This document shows, piece after piece, positions 33,334 through 42,703 of a stretch of DNA of 64,000 nucleotides. The notes beneath the pieces were generated by a model, which worked only from the letters and a program-made list of their open reading frames with translations, had not been told where the DNA came from and searched no databases. Where the stretch lies: NCBI RefSeq assembly GCF_000186365.1, contig NC_014961.1, forward strand, positions 1,240,001-1,304,000, in the 5' to 3' direction. The position numbers and the translations under genes are program-made. The DNA comes from Desulfurococcus mucosus DSM 2162. GTDB lineage: Archaea > Thermoproteota > Thermoprotei_A > Sulfolobales > Desulfurococcaceae. Positions within the stretch are counted from its first letter, which is position 1. The number at the start of each line of letters is the position of its first letter.

Positions 33334-33810
33334 TCATGCCTGGATAAGCGAGTGTTTCGCGAGATACATTGAGAGCTTCTCGAGGCTTCTAGCACCCTTG
33401 AAGTGAAGCACCACTTTAACAACGTCGTCTGAGTCAAGTAGCCTTGCCTCACCGCGGAAGGCATCCTGCTTACTGAAACGCAGGATAAGGCGCCCGGTTC
33501 TCTGGTCTAGTCTAAGCGGGAGAGTAGCCTTCAGGATGGATTTCTCCGAGCTACTCATAATGGATGAGAGGTATTCAAGGATCTTCTCGCATTCCTCAAG
33601 GATCTGGGTTTTCACAACCACTATCCTGTTACCGTAGTATCCCTCCAAGGCCTCCTCTACGAGCACTACTCTGGAGCGGAGCTCAGGGGGCAGTAGGTTT
33701 AGGAGCGATGAGCGAACCCTGCTACAATCCTCTGTAGCGTGGCAAAAAGACGAGAGCTCCACAGAGCGTAGGACTACTTCTCCTCCTTTAGCTTCTCTGC
33801 CACCTGCCAT
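33334..33810 (-). CDS. COG1325 RNA-binding protein (predicted exosome-associated)
   Basis: A 158-aa protein related to ribosomal protein L5-like RNA-binding domains (PF01877). [19 protein letters not shown] matches the family opening, which in relatives starts a few residues before this. There is no start codon at that point, so ATG 33810 is used, giving an 11-residue extension and a 37-bp overlap with the L15e gene; GTG 33762 is the next choice. It sits between L15e and Rpp30, so a role in rRNA or tRNA processing is likely but unproven. Confidence 0.8.
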   Translation of the reverse strand: MAGGREAKGGEVVLRSVELSSFCHATEDCSRVRSSLLNLLPPELRSRVVLVEEALEGYYGNRIVVVKTQILEECEKILEYLSSIMSSSEKSILKATLPLRLDQRTGRLILRFSKQDAFRGEARLLDSDDVVKVVLHFKGARSLEKLSMYLAKHSLIQA

Positions 33811-34436
33811 GGGTCACGTGCTCCCCTACTGGCCTCATGCCGCTTCCTCAGCTCCCTCTCCTTCTGCTTCCGCTTCCACTTATAGTACACGGTGCCTCTC
33901 AACCCGCGGCTCTTCCTGAGGCCCCTCATCTTCTTCCCAGCGCTCGTCAACCCTCTGAACACTCTACCCCTGTTCTGCGGCTCACATATCCAGTTTATCT
34001 CGGGGTCGCTGCATATTGATGGATGATGAGGGTCAACCATTATTACTTCGAACCACTTGTACCTCCCGTCCTCGGCAACATAGTAGCTGTTGAGCACCTC
34101 GAGCCCGGGGAACTTCCTGGCAGCCCTCTCCTCGGCTATCAGCCTAAGGCTCTTCGCAGGCGCGTAGCCGTAGACACCCATCCTCTTAGGCCTCCTCCCA
34201 CTGTCAGGCCTCGGCTTCCTCTGCCCTCCCTTCCTAACCCTTACGCGTACAATGATAAAGCCGACCTTAGCCTTGTAGCCCAGCGCCCTGGCCCGGTCAA
34301 GCCTGGTTGGAGCATCCACTCTGACAACCGATGGCTCTCTCCTCCATTCTATGAGCCTCTGCTTCATCAACGACTCTAACTCGTCTCCCCCTTCCTTCCA
34401 TGTCTCAGCTATATAGTGGTACATGCTCTTAGCCAT
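33774..34436 (-). CDS. rpl15e: Ribosomal protein L15e
   Basis: A 220-aa very basic large-subunit protein. [20 protein letters not shown] begins it, and [39 protein letters not shown] and [18 protein letters not shown] are characteristic. ATG 34436 follows a GGTGCTTAACC leader. It heads the L15e-COG1325-Rpp30-Pop5 operon. Confidence 0.96.
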   Translation of the reverse strand: MAKSMYHYIAETWKEGGDELESLMKQRLIEWRREPSVVRVDAPTRLDRARALGYKAKVGFIIVRVRVRKGGQRKPRPDSGRRPKRMGVYGYAPAKSLRLIAEERAARKFPGLEVLNSYYVAEDGRYKWFEVIMVDPHHPSICSDPEINWICEPQNRGRVFRGLTSAGKKMRGLRKSRGLRGTVYYKWKRKQKERELRKRHEASRGARDPWQVAEKLKEEK

Positions 34437-34478
34437 GGTTAAGCACCGTTGTCTAGGTGTATATAAAATGCGTTAGCG

Positions 34479-34490
34479 GGGTTTATAAAA
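34479..34490 (+). promoter_or_regulatory. TATA box of the ychF gene that decides its start
   Basis: GGTTTATAAAAA ends only a few bases before the in-frame GTG at 34492. RNA should begin near 34510, so GTG 34492 would not be in the mRNA; ATG 34519 is the credible start. Confidence 0.6.
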
Positions 34491-34518
34491 AGTGAGTGGC
34501 AGTAGAGTGGTGTACTCG

Positions 34519-35754
34519 ATGCCGCCTCCAGAGAAGCTTATCGGCGTAGTCGGCAAGACCAACGTCGGTAAATCCACGCTCTTCTCGGCTATGACGCTGG
34601 CGCCAGCCAAGATAGCTAACCACCCGTTTACAACGATCGAGCCAAACATAGGTGTCGGGCACGTAAGGGTTAAGTGCGCACACGTGGAGCTAGGGCTCCC
34701 GGGGTGTAACCCGCGGAGCGGGCTCTGCATCTCAGGGCAGAGGTTTATCCCCGTTAAGGTGATCGATGTCGCCGGGCTGATACCCGGCGCCAGCACGGGT
34801 AGGGGGCTTGGAAACAAGTTCATGGATGACCTGAGGCAGGCCGACGTCCTCATACATGTCGTCGACGCATCGGGCTCCACGGATCTCGAGGGGAACCCTG
34901 TCCCCCCTGGCACACAGGATCCTGTGGAGGAGGCGGAGAAGATTCTAAACGAGATAAACGAGTGGTTTAAGGCAACGGTTACACGCATATGGGAATCCAA
35001 GATATCGAGGTATATTGCATCCTCGCAGGCTCCACTGGATCTCATGGTTCAAAACCTCTCGGGTTTAAGCGTTAAGAGGCATCATGTCATAGAGGCTGTT
35101 AGGAGGGCTGGATTAGAGGGCAAGCCCTTCAAGAACTGGACGCTGGAGGACGTAGGCTTATTCGCAGTAACGCTGAGGGAGATCAGTAAGCCAGTTATCA
35201 TAGCTGCAAACAAGATAGATGTACCCATTGCAGCCGACTACGTCAAGGAGTTGAAGAAGAGATTCGGCGATGAGAACGTTATACCTGTGAGCGCGCTTGG
35301 AGAATACATACTCAGGAAGGCTGCTCAAAACGGTTTAATCGAGTATATCCCAGGGGATTCATCATTCAGGGTCAAGGAGGCTTCAAGGCTCACCGGTGAA
35401 CAGTTGAAGGCGCTTAAACTCATCGAGGAAAACGTGCTTAAACACTATGGTTCAACAGGTGTCCAAGAACTATTGAACACGGCGGTCTTCAAGAAGCTTG
35501 GATTAATAGTTGTCTACCCTGTTGAGGATGAGAACAGGTTCACCGACCACTATGGAAACATACTGCCCGATGCCTACCTTGTGCCCGGAAACACCACGGC
35601 AAGGGAGCTCGCGTACATGGTTCACACAGAGCTCGGGGAGAGCTTCCTCTACGCTGTGGACGCCAGGAGGAAGAGGAGGATAGGGGAGGATCACATCCTT
35701 GAGAACGGAGACGTCGTCAAGATAGTGGCGGCGAAGTCCAAGAGGGAGGCCTAG
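34519..35754 (+). CDS. ychF: YchF/OLA1-type GTP-binding protein with TGS domain
   Basis: A 411-aa Obg-related P-loop protein that binds purine nucleotides and associates with ribosomes. P-loop GVVGKTNVGKSTLFSAM, switch region HPFTTIEPNIG, G3 DVAGLIPGASTGRGLGNKF with HVVDAS, and ANKIDVPIA are visible. A C-terminal TGS domain holds DAYLVPGNTTARELAYMVH. Unlike bacterial YchF, the central insert is helical and typical of the archaeal group (RHHVIEAVRRAGLEG). It diverges from L15e and has its own TATA box at 34479. Confidence 0.92.
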   Translation: MPPPEKLIGVVGKTNVGKSTLFSAMTLAPAKIANHPFTTIEPNIGVGHVRVKCAHVELGLPGCNPRSGLCISGQRFIPVKVIDVAGLIPGASTGRGLGNKFMDDLRQADVLIHVVDASGSTDLEGNPVPPGTQDPVEEAEKILNEINEWFKATVTRIWESKISRYIASSQAPLDLMVQNLSGLSVKRHHVIEAVRRAGLEGKPFKNWTLEDVGLFAVTLREISKPVIIAANKIDVPIAADYVKELKKRFGDENVIPVSALGEYILRKAAQNGLIEYIPGDSSFRVKEASRLTGEQLKALKLIEENVLKHYGSTGVQELLNTAVFKKLGLIVVYPVEDENRFTDHYGNILPDAYLVPGNTTARELAYMVHTELGESFLYAVDARRKRRIGEDHILENGDVVKIVAAKSKREA

Positions 35755-35796
35755 GGTCACCCGTTGCTTCAGAGGTTGTTTCCCTGCGTGATACAG

Positions 35797-36159
35797 CTAT
35801 GTGTTCTCGAAGGCTTTCTCCCAGTACCTTCTGGCCTCCTTATAGTAGTAGTCGTCCTGCTTCCTCCCTCCGAAGAACTCTAATCCCTTCTCCCTCAGCA
35901 GGGTCCTCAACTCCTCGGCGTCCCTAGTACTTAACTCTTCATGTTTGACGAGGTAGTCTATTACTTCAAGGGCCTCCGAGACGCTTTTACAGCGCCTTAT
36001 GTAGTCTATCACCGTTGGCACGTAGCCGCTCCACGGGTCGGAGTAACCCATGTCCACGGTGAGCTCTATGGATTGGCCCCCTTCTCCATCTAGGATTTCC
36101 CGGGCTAGGTGAGGGTATTTCTTTCTGAAGTCATCTATCCTGTATGTGCCCGGCATCAC
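35797..36159 (-). CDS. DUF2095-like archaeal protein
   Basis: A 120-aa acidic protein of unknown function, conserved in archaea as far as I recall (DUF2095/COG4069). It shows FRKKYPHLAREILDGE and helices rich in charged residues near KEARRYWEKAFE. There are no catalytic motifs or Cys pairs. It starts four bases inside the end of the sugar nucleotidyltransferase gene, implying an operon with it. Confidence 0.65.
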   Translation of the reverse strand: MMPGTYRIDDFRKKYPHLAREILDGEGGQSIELTVDMGYSDPWSGYVPTVIDYIRRCKSVSEALEVIDYLVKHEELSTRDAEELRTLLREKGLEFFGGRKQDDYYYKEARRYWEKAFENT

Positions 36160-37466
36160 TGCTCACTATTATTACTCTTGACGTCACGGGCTTTTATCTC
36201 TACCCGTCCATCTGCATAGTGGATAGAGTTGGAGTCTACATCCCTGTAGACCACTGACCCAGGCATGATCCACGTGTTGCTTCCGACTTTAACACCCGGC
36301 ATAAGTGACACGTTGACGCCTGTCTTCACGCCGGCACCTATCACGGCCCCCATTTTCCTCCTCCCAGTGTCCTCAAGCCTGTTTTTCACCAGCATTTTAA
36401 CAGTCGACTCATCGAACCTCAGGTTGGCTGTTATGGTTCCAGCCCCCAGGTTCACCTCCTCGCATATGATGCTGTCACCTATGTATGCAAGGTGGCTTGC
36501 ATGCACGTTTTCAAGTATGATGCTTTCCTTCACCTCGACGCTGAAGCCTATTTTCGACCCCTTGCAGATAACGCTCCATGGCCTTATCCTCGCGTTCGGG
36601 CCTATTTCAACCCCCTGGTCTATGTAGACGGGTCCCTCGATCACTGTGAAAGGCTTCACAATGCTTCCCTCACCTATGAACACGTCTCCCTCTATGTGCA
36701 CCGGGCCGACTACACTCCCCTTTATCTCCCTTCTAATGCTTTTCAACGCCATCTTGTTTGCTTCGAGTAGCTGCCACGGTTTACCTATGTCTATCCAGGA
36801 GGATCCCGGAAGCCTGTGAACCCGGATTTCCACACCCCTCCTACTCATATTGTTCAATATATCGGTGAACTCTAGCTCACCCCTGGGGCTCGGCGCTATG
36901 TCGCTGTTGGCAAGTATGTCTCCCACCCTCAACTTATATATCCCGCCGTTGATCAGCCTGGAGTAGGATTCAGCAGGCTTCTCCAGTACTCTCTTAAAGT
37001 AACCGTTCTCCTCGATCACCACGCCGTAGTCTCTCGGATTCTCCACCTCGCTGGCTACGAGTATATTCCCCTCCGCCCCAGCTATCTCGGGGATTATGTT
37101 TACAGGAGTGAATACATCCGAGTATATTACCAGTACTTCCTCATCGCTGTCTAGCCCGCTCACCCCTTTCACAACTGCGTCCCCTGTGCCCCTGGGTTCA
37201 CCCTGCTCCACAAACCTCGTCTTGAACGGTAGCTTCATTCCCTCAACAAACCTCCTCACTGCTTCACCCATGTATCCAACCACCAGGACTACTTCGTCCA
37301 CTACCCCGGCGAGCCTTTCAAGATGCCATTCAAGCATAGGCTTACACAGGATCGGTATGAGCGGCTTAGGCCGTGTCTCAGTTATCGGCCTCAGCCTCAC
37401 CCCGTTCCCCGCTGCAAGTATAACTGCTTTCAAAACCAGTCTCCCTTGAGCCGTGTTCTCCCTCAA
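36156..37466 (-). CDS. Bifunctional sugar-1-phosphate nucleotidylyltransferase/acyltransferase-like (GlmU-type)
   Basis: A 436-aa protein. The N-terminal Rossmann-like domain has the nucleotidyltransferase signature VILAAGNGVRLRPITETRPKP with the substrate loop KPMLEWHL. The C-terminal half is a left-handed beta-helix built from hexapeptide repeats (for example GDVFIGEGSIVKPFTVI) plus a helical end. Archaeal relatives act as glucosamine-1-phosphate acetyltransferase and UDP-GlcNAc or dTDP-glucose pyrophosphorylase. Start ATG 37466 is uncertain: TTG 37433, just before KAVILAAGNG and with GGGAG upstream, fits the family better. It supplies activated sugars for surface glycans. Confidence 0.88.
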   Translation of the reverse strand: MRENTAQGRLVLKAVILAAGNGVRLRPITETRPKPLIPILCKPMLEWHLERLAGVVDEVVLVVGYMGEAVRRFVEGMKLPFKTRFVEQGEPRGTGDAVVKGVSGLDSDEEVLVIYSDVFTPVNIIPEIAGAEGNILVASEVENPRDYGVVIEENGYFKRVLEKPAESYSRLINGGIYKLRVGDILANSDIAPSPRGELEFTDILNNMSRRGVEIRVHRLPGSSWIDIGKPWQLLEANKMALKSIRREIKGSVVGPVHIEGDVFIGEGSIVKPFTVIEGPVYIDQGVEIGPNARIRPWSVICKGSKIGFSVEVKESIILENVHASHLAYIGDSIICEEVNLGAGTITANLRFDESTVKMLVKNRLEDTGRRKMGAVIGAGVKTGVNVSLMPGVKVGSNTWIMPGSVVYRDVDSNSIHYADGRVEIKARDVKSNNSEQ

Positions 37467-37544
37467 GGTGATGAAATTAGTGGTGTAATACTAAATAAAC
37501 ATGGTTGAACGCGGCCGGCGACCCTGGGCCGGGAAGGAAGGCGG

Positions 37545-38192
37545 CTACTTGCTCTCAGCCTTCAACTGTAACGGGGAAACAACCACAGCCGGCTTCGGCC
37601 CCTCGGGGGACGGCACCATGAGCAGCTTGGACTTGTATACCTCGACTCTTCTAATAGGATATATCTTCCTAGCTAGCTCGGAGATCTCGTTGGACACCTT
37701 GTAGCTCATTATCTCCTGTATCAGCTCATCGAGCGTGAGCTCGCCAGCCTTCTTATATATGTAGTCCCGCATCACTCTCCTAATGGCTCTCTTCTGACTG
37801 GTCTTACACCTGTAGCTCGTCAAGGCTACTATTGTGAGGCGTAGTATGTAACCGTCTTTCGTGGTGACATCGAATATACCCTGGATCTTACTGCTCTTCC
37901 TCCTTATCAAGCTCCTCATGTAGTCGCGGGCCAGCTCATGACCCTTGAACCTGGTTACAGCCTTGTTTCCTTCAACGGATACTACCTGCAGGTAGAGCTT
38001 CACGTGTACCTGCGTTATATCACCGGTTATATCGTACAGGGTTGTCTCTATGACCCTACCTATAAGCTTCTCAGGCATGTCGGCGGGAGTAGTGCCGAGA
38101 CTAACCCCTCCAAGCGATGCAGGTGCGACTACCTCGAACCACTTCTTAATCTTCCACTTGTCCTTCACGACAACCCTGTGCTTCGAAGACAT
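37545..38192 (-). CDS. rps3ae: Ribosomal protein S3Ae
   Basis: A 215-aa small-subunit protein specific to archaea and eukaryotes. VVKDKWKIKKWFEVVAPASL and MPEKLIGRVIETTLYDITGD mark the start, and LRLTIVALTSYRCKTSQKR the middle. ATG 38192 is preferred to TTG 38201. A TATA box (TTTAAATATCCC, near 38250) on this strand gives it its own promoter. Confidence 0.96.
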   Translation of the reverse strand: MSSKHRVVVKDKWKIKKWFEVVAPASLGGVSLGTTPADMPEKLIGRVIETTLYDITGDITQVHVKLYLQVVSVEGNKAVTRFKGHELARDYMRSLIRRKSSKIQGIFDVTTKDGYILRLTIVALTSYRCKTSQKRAIRRVMRDYIYKKAGELTLDELIQEIMSYKVSNEISELARKIYPIRRVEVYKSKLLMVPSPEGPKPAVVVSPLQLKAESK

Positions 38193-38295
38193 ATCAGCCA
38201 ACCCTGATAATCACTTTTACCAGGCGACCTAATACGTAAAAGGGATATTTAAACATTCAGGGCACATGGATGCAGCCACGGGGACCCCCGGGGCT

Positions 38296-38571
38296 TCAAG
38301 CACCTAGTGCGTCAACCACGGCTTCAAGCATCGTGATCAAGCCGAGTATCTCGTCGACGGTGGAGCGCACAGTCTTCAAGGAGTCTCTCAACCCGTTTTC
38401 AACGCATACTTCAACCTCGTAGACCCCTTTCACGAGGGATTCAGAGATACGCATCCCACGGGCTGGCTCCATGTTGTCAGGGTGGAGTGATGCATAGAGT
38501 GCCTCAATGTAGCGTTGCCCGCCTGCCACCCTTACATGTGAGCATGTAGCCGTCACTGTTTCACCACGCAT
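38296..38571 (-). CDS. Pcc1-like KEOPS protein (candidate Pcc2)
   Basis: A 91-aa protein with the Pcc1 layout: ALYASLHPDNMEPARG, VYEVEVCVENGLRDSLKTV and VDEILGLITMLEAVV. It differs clearly from the Pcc1 at 27012, so the genome has two. A Pcc1 paralog, Pcc2, has been reported as a fifth archaeal KEOPS subunit that pairs with Pcc1. ATG 38571 follows GAGG at a good distance and overlaps the Cdc45-like gene by 19 bases. The order S15-RecJ/Cdc45-Pcc1-S3Ae is a recurring archaeal gene string. Confidence 0.8.
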   Translation of the reverse strand: MRGETVTATCSHVRVAGGQRYIEALYASLHPDNMEPARGMRISESLVKGVYEVEVCVENGLRDSLKTVRSTVDEILGLITMLEAVVDALGA

Positions 38572-39704
38572 AACTGTACCTCGTCGCACAGCGTGTAAGC
38601 CTCCTCGGGTTTCACCCCGATCCTTAAGAGCTCCCTTAGCTCTGTAACCCTCTGCCCATTGTAAAGTATTGAGACAGGCTTGTTGGGTGGTAGAGCATTG
38701 AGGTCTGCGAGAATATCCACGATGAGGCCGGGGCGCTCAAAGTACTCCTCTACATCTATGTAGTCGCCTCTCTTCGCCAGCCACTCAGGTATCACCATGC
38801 CTAGGACGCTTGAGGCTTCATCAATGTAGGAGTCGTAGATCGAGAGGATCGATGGGAGAATGCTTGGATCCAGGCTGACGCTGACCACGTGTAGCGGTGA
38901 GTCTTTAAACAGGCTGCCGAAGACTAGGAGTCCCCCCATGGCTTCACTCAACTGGAGCTCGAGCTCCCCGAATACGTCAGGGGGGATTACGAAGTCCCCG
39001 AGGATCTTATTCGAGAGCTCGTTAATGCTGAGGTTGAGGGCTTTCGCCAGCTCCATGAGGAAGTTCAGTAATAGATCCAGCTCCTTCTCGTTTGAAGCAT
39101 CTATGTTTCTCAATTGATCAGGGTCTTTCCCGAAAACCTTGGAGGCTAGTCCACGGATACTATCCGGGTTCCCTGTGAAACCCTGCATAAACGGTATAAG
39201 GGTTCTCCTGAAAGCCGAGACGAAGCCCACCCTCTTAATCCCCCATGCCCTAGGCAACGTGGGGGCTTCCTCAAGCTTCTTGTTGTCCAGGAGCTCCCTG
39301 AGAATACGGTCTTCAACACCCTTGAACTTCCCCTCCTTGAAGTCGTAGAGCCCCCTGTAGAGGCCGGCTACAATGGAGAGGGCTTTATCCCACCATTCTA
39401 GCGCGAACAAGTCGTCCAGCGTGCTTGCCACGGAACCCGTTGCAGTGTGATCCCGCTCATAGCTGATGGAGGCATGCATGCTTTGGTTCAACGGGGGTAG
39501 ATTAATCATTATCGTGGGGAAATCCCGTTCATCTATAACGGTCTTCGCGTCGAGCGTCACTCTCACTGTGAAATTATGCTCCCTAAGAGTCTTCATCAAG
39601 ATGCCTGCGGCGAGCAAGGAGTCCAGGGAGGTATCCGTGAGTATCCTTATACTCTTATTCTTAGTTATGAGGGAAACCAGGTCTGCCCTACCCAAAACAT
39701 CCAC
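38553..39704 (-). CDS. RecJ/DHH-derived Cdc45-like protein, nuclease motifs lost
   Basis: A 383-aa protein in the place where archaeal RecJ-like (GAN) genes lie, between S15 and Pcc1. The first DHH-family motif, normally Asp-x-Asp-Gly-type, reads ILTDTSLDSLLAAGILMKTL, retaining only scattered Asp, and the DHH triad position reads IMINLPPLN. It therefore should lack nuclease activity, like Sulfolobus RecJdbh, the Cdc45 counterpart that joins GINS and MCM in the replicative helicase. The rest shows helical regions and a C-terminal segment with VSILYNGQRVTELRELLRI. Function is inferred from position and motif decay. Confidence 0.78.
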   Translation of the reverse strand: MDVLGRADLVSLITKNKSIRILTDTSLDSLLAAGILMKTLREHNFTVRVTLDAKTVIDERDFPTIMINLPPLNQSMHASISYERDHTATGSVASTLDDLFALEWWDKALSIVAGLYRGLYDFKEGKFKGVEDRILRELLDNKKLEEAPTLPRAWGIKRVGFVSAFRRTLIPFMQGFTGNPDSIRGLASKVFGKDPDQLRNIDASNEKELDLLLNFLMELAKALNLSINELSNKILGDFVIPPDVFGELELQLSEAMGGLLVFGSLFKDSPLHVVSVSLDPSILPSILSIYDSYIDEASSVLGMVIPEWLAKRGDYIDVEEYFERPGLIVDILADLNALPPNKPVSILYNGQRVTELRELLRIGVKPEEAYTLCDEVQLCVVKQ

Positions 39705-39753
39705 CAGGTATAGGTGATGGCGACACGGGTTTTAGTGCTTCAAATCAAGGCAA

Positions 39754-40236
39754 CTACTGGTGTGTAAAAGCATATATACCCTGTGAGACAAGTAGCCTGG
39801 CCTTCTCGGGGTCGTACTTCCAGTCAGGCGGCAGTCTGCCAATCCTCTTATAGTACTTGACGAGGCGGTGTATCTTCGACTCCACCTCTATTAGCCCCCT
39901 CTGGCTATGCGTATCCTTCGGGTGCTCCTCGAGATGCCTCCTCAGGTTGACAGCCTTCTGGATGAGCGACATCAAATCCTCGGGGATGGTTATCTTGACA
40001 CCGTGCTTCTCAAGTATCTCCACGAGCTTCCTACCGGTGACCTGCTTAACCAGTGGTATACCGTATTGATCCCTGAGGATCACGCCTATCATTGAGGGAG
40101 TATACCCCTTCTTAGCTAGCTCGACGACAAGCAGCTCCACGTCGTTTGGACTCATATCTAGCTTCAGCCATCTGGGCGGCCCGGCTCTCGCAGGCCTCGT
40201 TGAATGCGAGCTTCCCCTATCCCTCTTCTTGTTCAT
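39754..40236 (-). CDS. rps15: Ribosomal protein S15
   Basis: A 160-aa archaeal/eukaryotic-type S15 (S13e-like). The N-terminal extension reads [19 protein letters not shown], followed by [20 protein letters not shown] and the core [19 protein letters not shown]. It begins the S15-Cdc45-Pcc2 operon, with 105 bases of promoter region before it. Confidence 0.96.
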   Translation of the reverse strand: MNKKRDRGSSHSTRPARAGPPRWLKLDMSPNDVELLVVELAKKGYTPSMIGVILRDQYGIPLVKQVTGRKLVEILEKHGVKITIPEDLMSLIQKAVNLRRHLEEHPKDTHSQRGLIEVESKIHRLVKYYKRIGRLPPDWKYDPEKARLLVSQGIYAFTHQ

Positions 40237-40341
40237 TGCTGCACAACCTCTTCCACGCAGTGTTTTCCCGAGCTAAACGATACACTATTAAGACCATATT
40301 AAAGACCGGGTTTTAAATATGATTCCAACGCTCTGGGAACC

Positions 40342-40920
40342 CTATCCATGCATCGACACCCCTAGGAGGCTTCCAACCTTCTCGAAGACCGCTGCAACAG
40401 CCTTCGCTCTATGGCTATACTTGTTTTTCTCGGCGACATCCATTTCGGCAAAGGTTCTCCCCGGCTGATCCCTCGGCGTGAATATGGGGTCGAAGCCGAA
40501 GCCCCTGCTCCCCTTTGGCTCGACGGTTATGTAGCCGCATACCTCTCCATAACCCTTCACCACATTGCCGTCGACGACTGCTACTGCAACAGATTTAAAG
40601 CATGCATCCCTCTCCGCAACGCCCTCCATCAGCTTCAAGATGCCGTGTACTCCCAGTGTTTTAAAGACGTAGCTGCTATACGGCCCCGGGAACCCGTTGA
40701 GCGCCTTGATGAATAATCCAGCGTCTTCGACTAGGACGGGCTTACCGAGGATGGAGTATCCTATTAGCGCGGCCGTTAAAGCTATCCTTGATAAATCGTC
40801 ATCCTGTATCTCGACCTTGAATCCCTCCAGCGGCGTCACCTTCACACCGTATCTCCCGGCTACCTCGGCGATCTCAGCGTACTTATGCTTGTTACCTGAG
40901 AGGAGGAGTAGCTCAATCAA
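40342..40920 (-). CDS. XTP/dITP pyrophosphatase (Ham1/RdgB)
   Basis: A 192-aa house-cleaning enzyme that hydrolyses ITP, XTP and their deoxy forms to monophosphates. It begins LLLLSGNKHKYAEIAEVAG and has VEDAGLFIKALNGFPGPYSS and GFGFDPIFTP, all active-site segments of the family. TTG 40920 starts it inside the last codons of Bud32 (8-bp overlap), so it belongs to the Kae1-Bud32 transcript. Confidence 0.94.
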   Translation of the reverse strand: MIELLLLSGNKHKYAEIAEVAGRYGVKVTPLEGFKVEIQDDDLSRIALTAALIGYSILGKPVLVEDAGLFIKALNGFPGPYSSYVFKTLGVHGILKLMEGVAERDACFKSVAVAVVDGNVVKGYGEVCGYITVEPKGSRGFGFDPIFTPRDQPGRTFAEMDVAEKNKYSHRAKAVAAVFEKVGSLLGVSMHG

Positions 40921-41593
40921 GGTATCTCTCCCTCATCACCGTCCTTCTCAGCTCTCTGTCAACGTATCTACCCCTGATGCTGACCTCCCTGAGTCTCTGC
41001 AGTAGCTCCTCATAGTTCCCCTTATAGTACCCCTTGTAGGCCTCCATGAATGCATCCATGAATGGTTGGAGGAGCGGTGGATGTAGTGTGGAGACGCTTT
41101 TACGGAGTAAATGTATGTCTATAGCGTACTCCTCGATGTCCGTGCTGTAGCCGGCTAACCCGAAGTCTATTATGTAGACTCCGCGTCTGGAGCGAATCAT
41201 GTTTGCCAGTGTGAGGTCGCCGTGGTATACCCCCATGTTGTGCATTAAAGCAGTCTGCCTGCCCACGTCACGTGCAGCATCTACGACCGCCTCAATACTC
41301 ATGGCTCCAAGAGCCTCCGACATTCTCTCTCCCTCAACATACTCCATTACGAGTACACCGTTTTCTATATCCACAATTATGGGTGCCGGTACATTGATCC
41401 CTGCGGTGTAGAGCTCCACGAGTATCTTCGCCTCGGTCCTTGTCCTCGACTGTATGAAGAGTGAGTCGTAGAGGGGGTGTCTGTATGGTTTACTCCTACG
41501 CTTTTTAACGACTACTCTCCTACCGAGGAACTCACCGAGGTATATGGTGGCTTCAGCACCCCACGAGTAGGGGTTTTCCCCGTCTACAGCCAT
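40913..41593 (-). CDS. bud32: KEOPS kinase/ATPase Bud32
   Basis: A 226-aa small atypical kinase of KEOPS. It has GAEATIYLGEFLGRRVVVKKR (nucleotide loop and Lys), the catalytic loop GVYHGDLTLANMI and IIDFGLAGYSTDIEEYAIDIH with the DFG and Ile/Val-Asp contacts. It overlaps the Kae1 stop by ten bases. In many euryarchaea the two are fused; here they are separate. Its ATPase drives KEOPS turnover in t6A synthesis. Confidence 0.95.
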   Translation of the reverse strand: MAVDGENPYSWGAEATIYLGEFLGRRVVVKKRRSKPYRHPLYDSLFIQSRTRTEAKILVELYTAGINVPAPIIVDIENGVLVMEYVEGERMSEALGAMSIEAVVDAARDVGRQTALMHNMGVYHGDLTLANMIRSRRGVYIIDFGLAGYSTDIEEYAIDIHLLRKSVSTLHPPLLQPFMDAFMEAYKGYYKGNYEELLQRLREVSIRGRYVDRELRRTVMRERYLD

Positions 41594-42651
41594 GGATACA
41601 ACTCCTCATCTATCCTGTATCTCTGCCTTATACGGGTTTCACTCGGCTCACTCACCATGTTGTGAAGGTACAGGAGTAGCCCTGTGTAAGCTATCATTGC
41701 ACCATTATCACCCGCCACATCCGGCGGGGTCCCATAGTATTTCACACCATACATGGAGGTAAGGGTCTCCATCTTCCCCCTTAAAACCCTGTTCGACGCC
41801 ACGCCTCCAACCAGGAGGAGCTGCTTCTTACCGGTCAATGCTAGAACCCTCTCTGAAACCTCTATGAGCATGTTGAACGCTGTTTCCCTTAGGCTGTTGC
41901 ATATCCTGCCAAGGATCCCTTTGTCTCCACGGGCCTCTCTCGCGAGCCTCAGTGCAGCCGTTAGCAGCCCTGAGAAGCTTAGATCACTGCCTTTCACCGT
42001 GTATGGCAGTGGCTGGAAATCAGGGTTCCAGTCGGCGCATATATCCACAGCATGCCTTCCCTCAGTCACATAGGGTGGTGCTATACCTATCTCCCTTGCA
42101 AACGTGTCGAACAGGTTTCCCAGGGGTATGTCAAGGGTCTCCCCCATGACCCTGAAGCGTTTATCCTTCTGTACAACCACCATGGTGTTCCCGCCTGAAA
42201 CATACACGATCACAGGGTCGTTGAAACCACTGTATAGCTTACCTATCTCTATGTGGGCGACAGCATGGTTCACGGGGACGAAGGGTATACCGTAGTATTT
42301 CGAGAGGAATCTAGCCAGTGTGACGCCTACCCTTAGACATGGACCTATACCTGGCCCAATGGATACAGCTATAGCATTCAACTCCCTGACTGATACACCG
42401 GCCTTCCCCAAGGCTTCACGGAGTAATTGGGGAGCGGCTTTAACATGGTGGAGGGATGCCTCCCTCGGGTGTAGCCCTCCCTTCTCCGGTTTATACTGGC
42501 TGTTAACGTTGGCGAGTACTTCAACGCTTCCATCAAAGTATTCGACCACGCCTATCCCGATGGTGTGGCTCGTGGACTCTACGCCAAGGATCCTTAGCCT
42601 CCCGCCCCCGGTTGCCACAGGTAGCTTGAAGGGTATGGGGATTCCCGGCAT
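41584..42651 (-). CDS. kae1: KEOPS catalytic subunit Kae1
   Basis: A 355-aa ASKHA-fold threonylcarbamoyltransferase. The metal-binding HAVAHIEIG (HxxxH), the opening GVESTSHTIGIGVV, SIGPGIGPCLRVGVTLAR and VGGVASNRVLRGKM are present. ATG 42651 follows GAGAGGAAG; it adds an N-terminal extension of about 15 residues before the usual family start, with GTG 42618 as alternative. It starts the Kae1-Bud32-Ham1 operon. Confidence 0.96.
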   Translation of the reverse strand: MPGIPIPFKLPVATGGGRLRILGVESTSHTIGIGVVEYFDGSVEVLANVNSQYKPEKGGLHPREASLHHVKAAPQLLREALGKAGVSVRELNAIAVSIGPGIGPCLRVGVTLARFLSKYYGIPFVPVNHAVAHIEIGKLYSGFNDPVIVYVSGGNTMVVVQKDKRFRVMGETLDIPLGNLFDTFAREIGIAPPYVTEGRHAVDICADWNPDFQPLPYTVKGSDLSFSGLLTAALRLAREARGDKGILGRICNSLRETAFNMLIEVSERVLALTGKKQLLLVGGVASNRVLRGKMETLTSMYGVKYYGTPPDVAGDNGAMIAYTGLLLYLHNMVSEPSETRIRQRYRIDEELYPWL

Positions 42652-42703
42652 GTGCTTCCTCTCAAAAACCAGGGGGTGCTGGCGATGAGTTTAGATCGCG
42701 CTG

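Noticed and set aside
34492-34518. GTG 34492 as start of ychF
   Set aside because: It lies two bases after the TATA box and so upstream of the expected transcription start.
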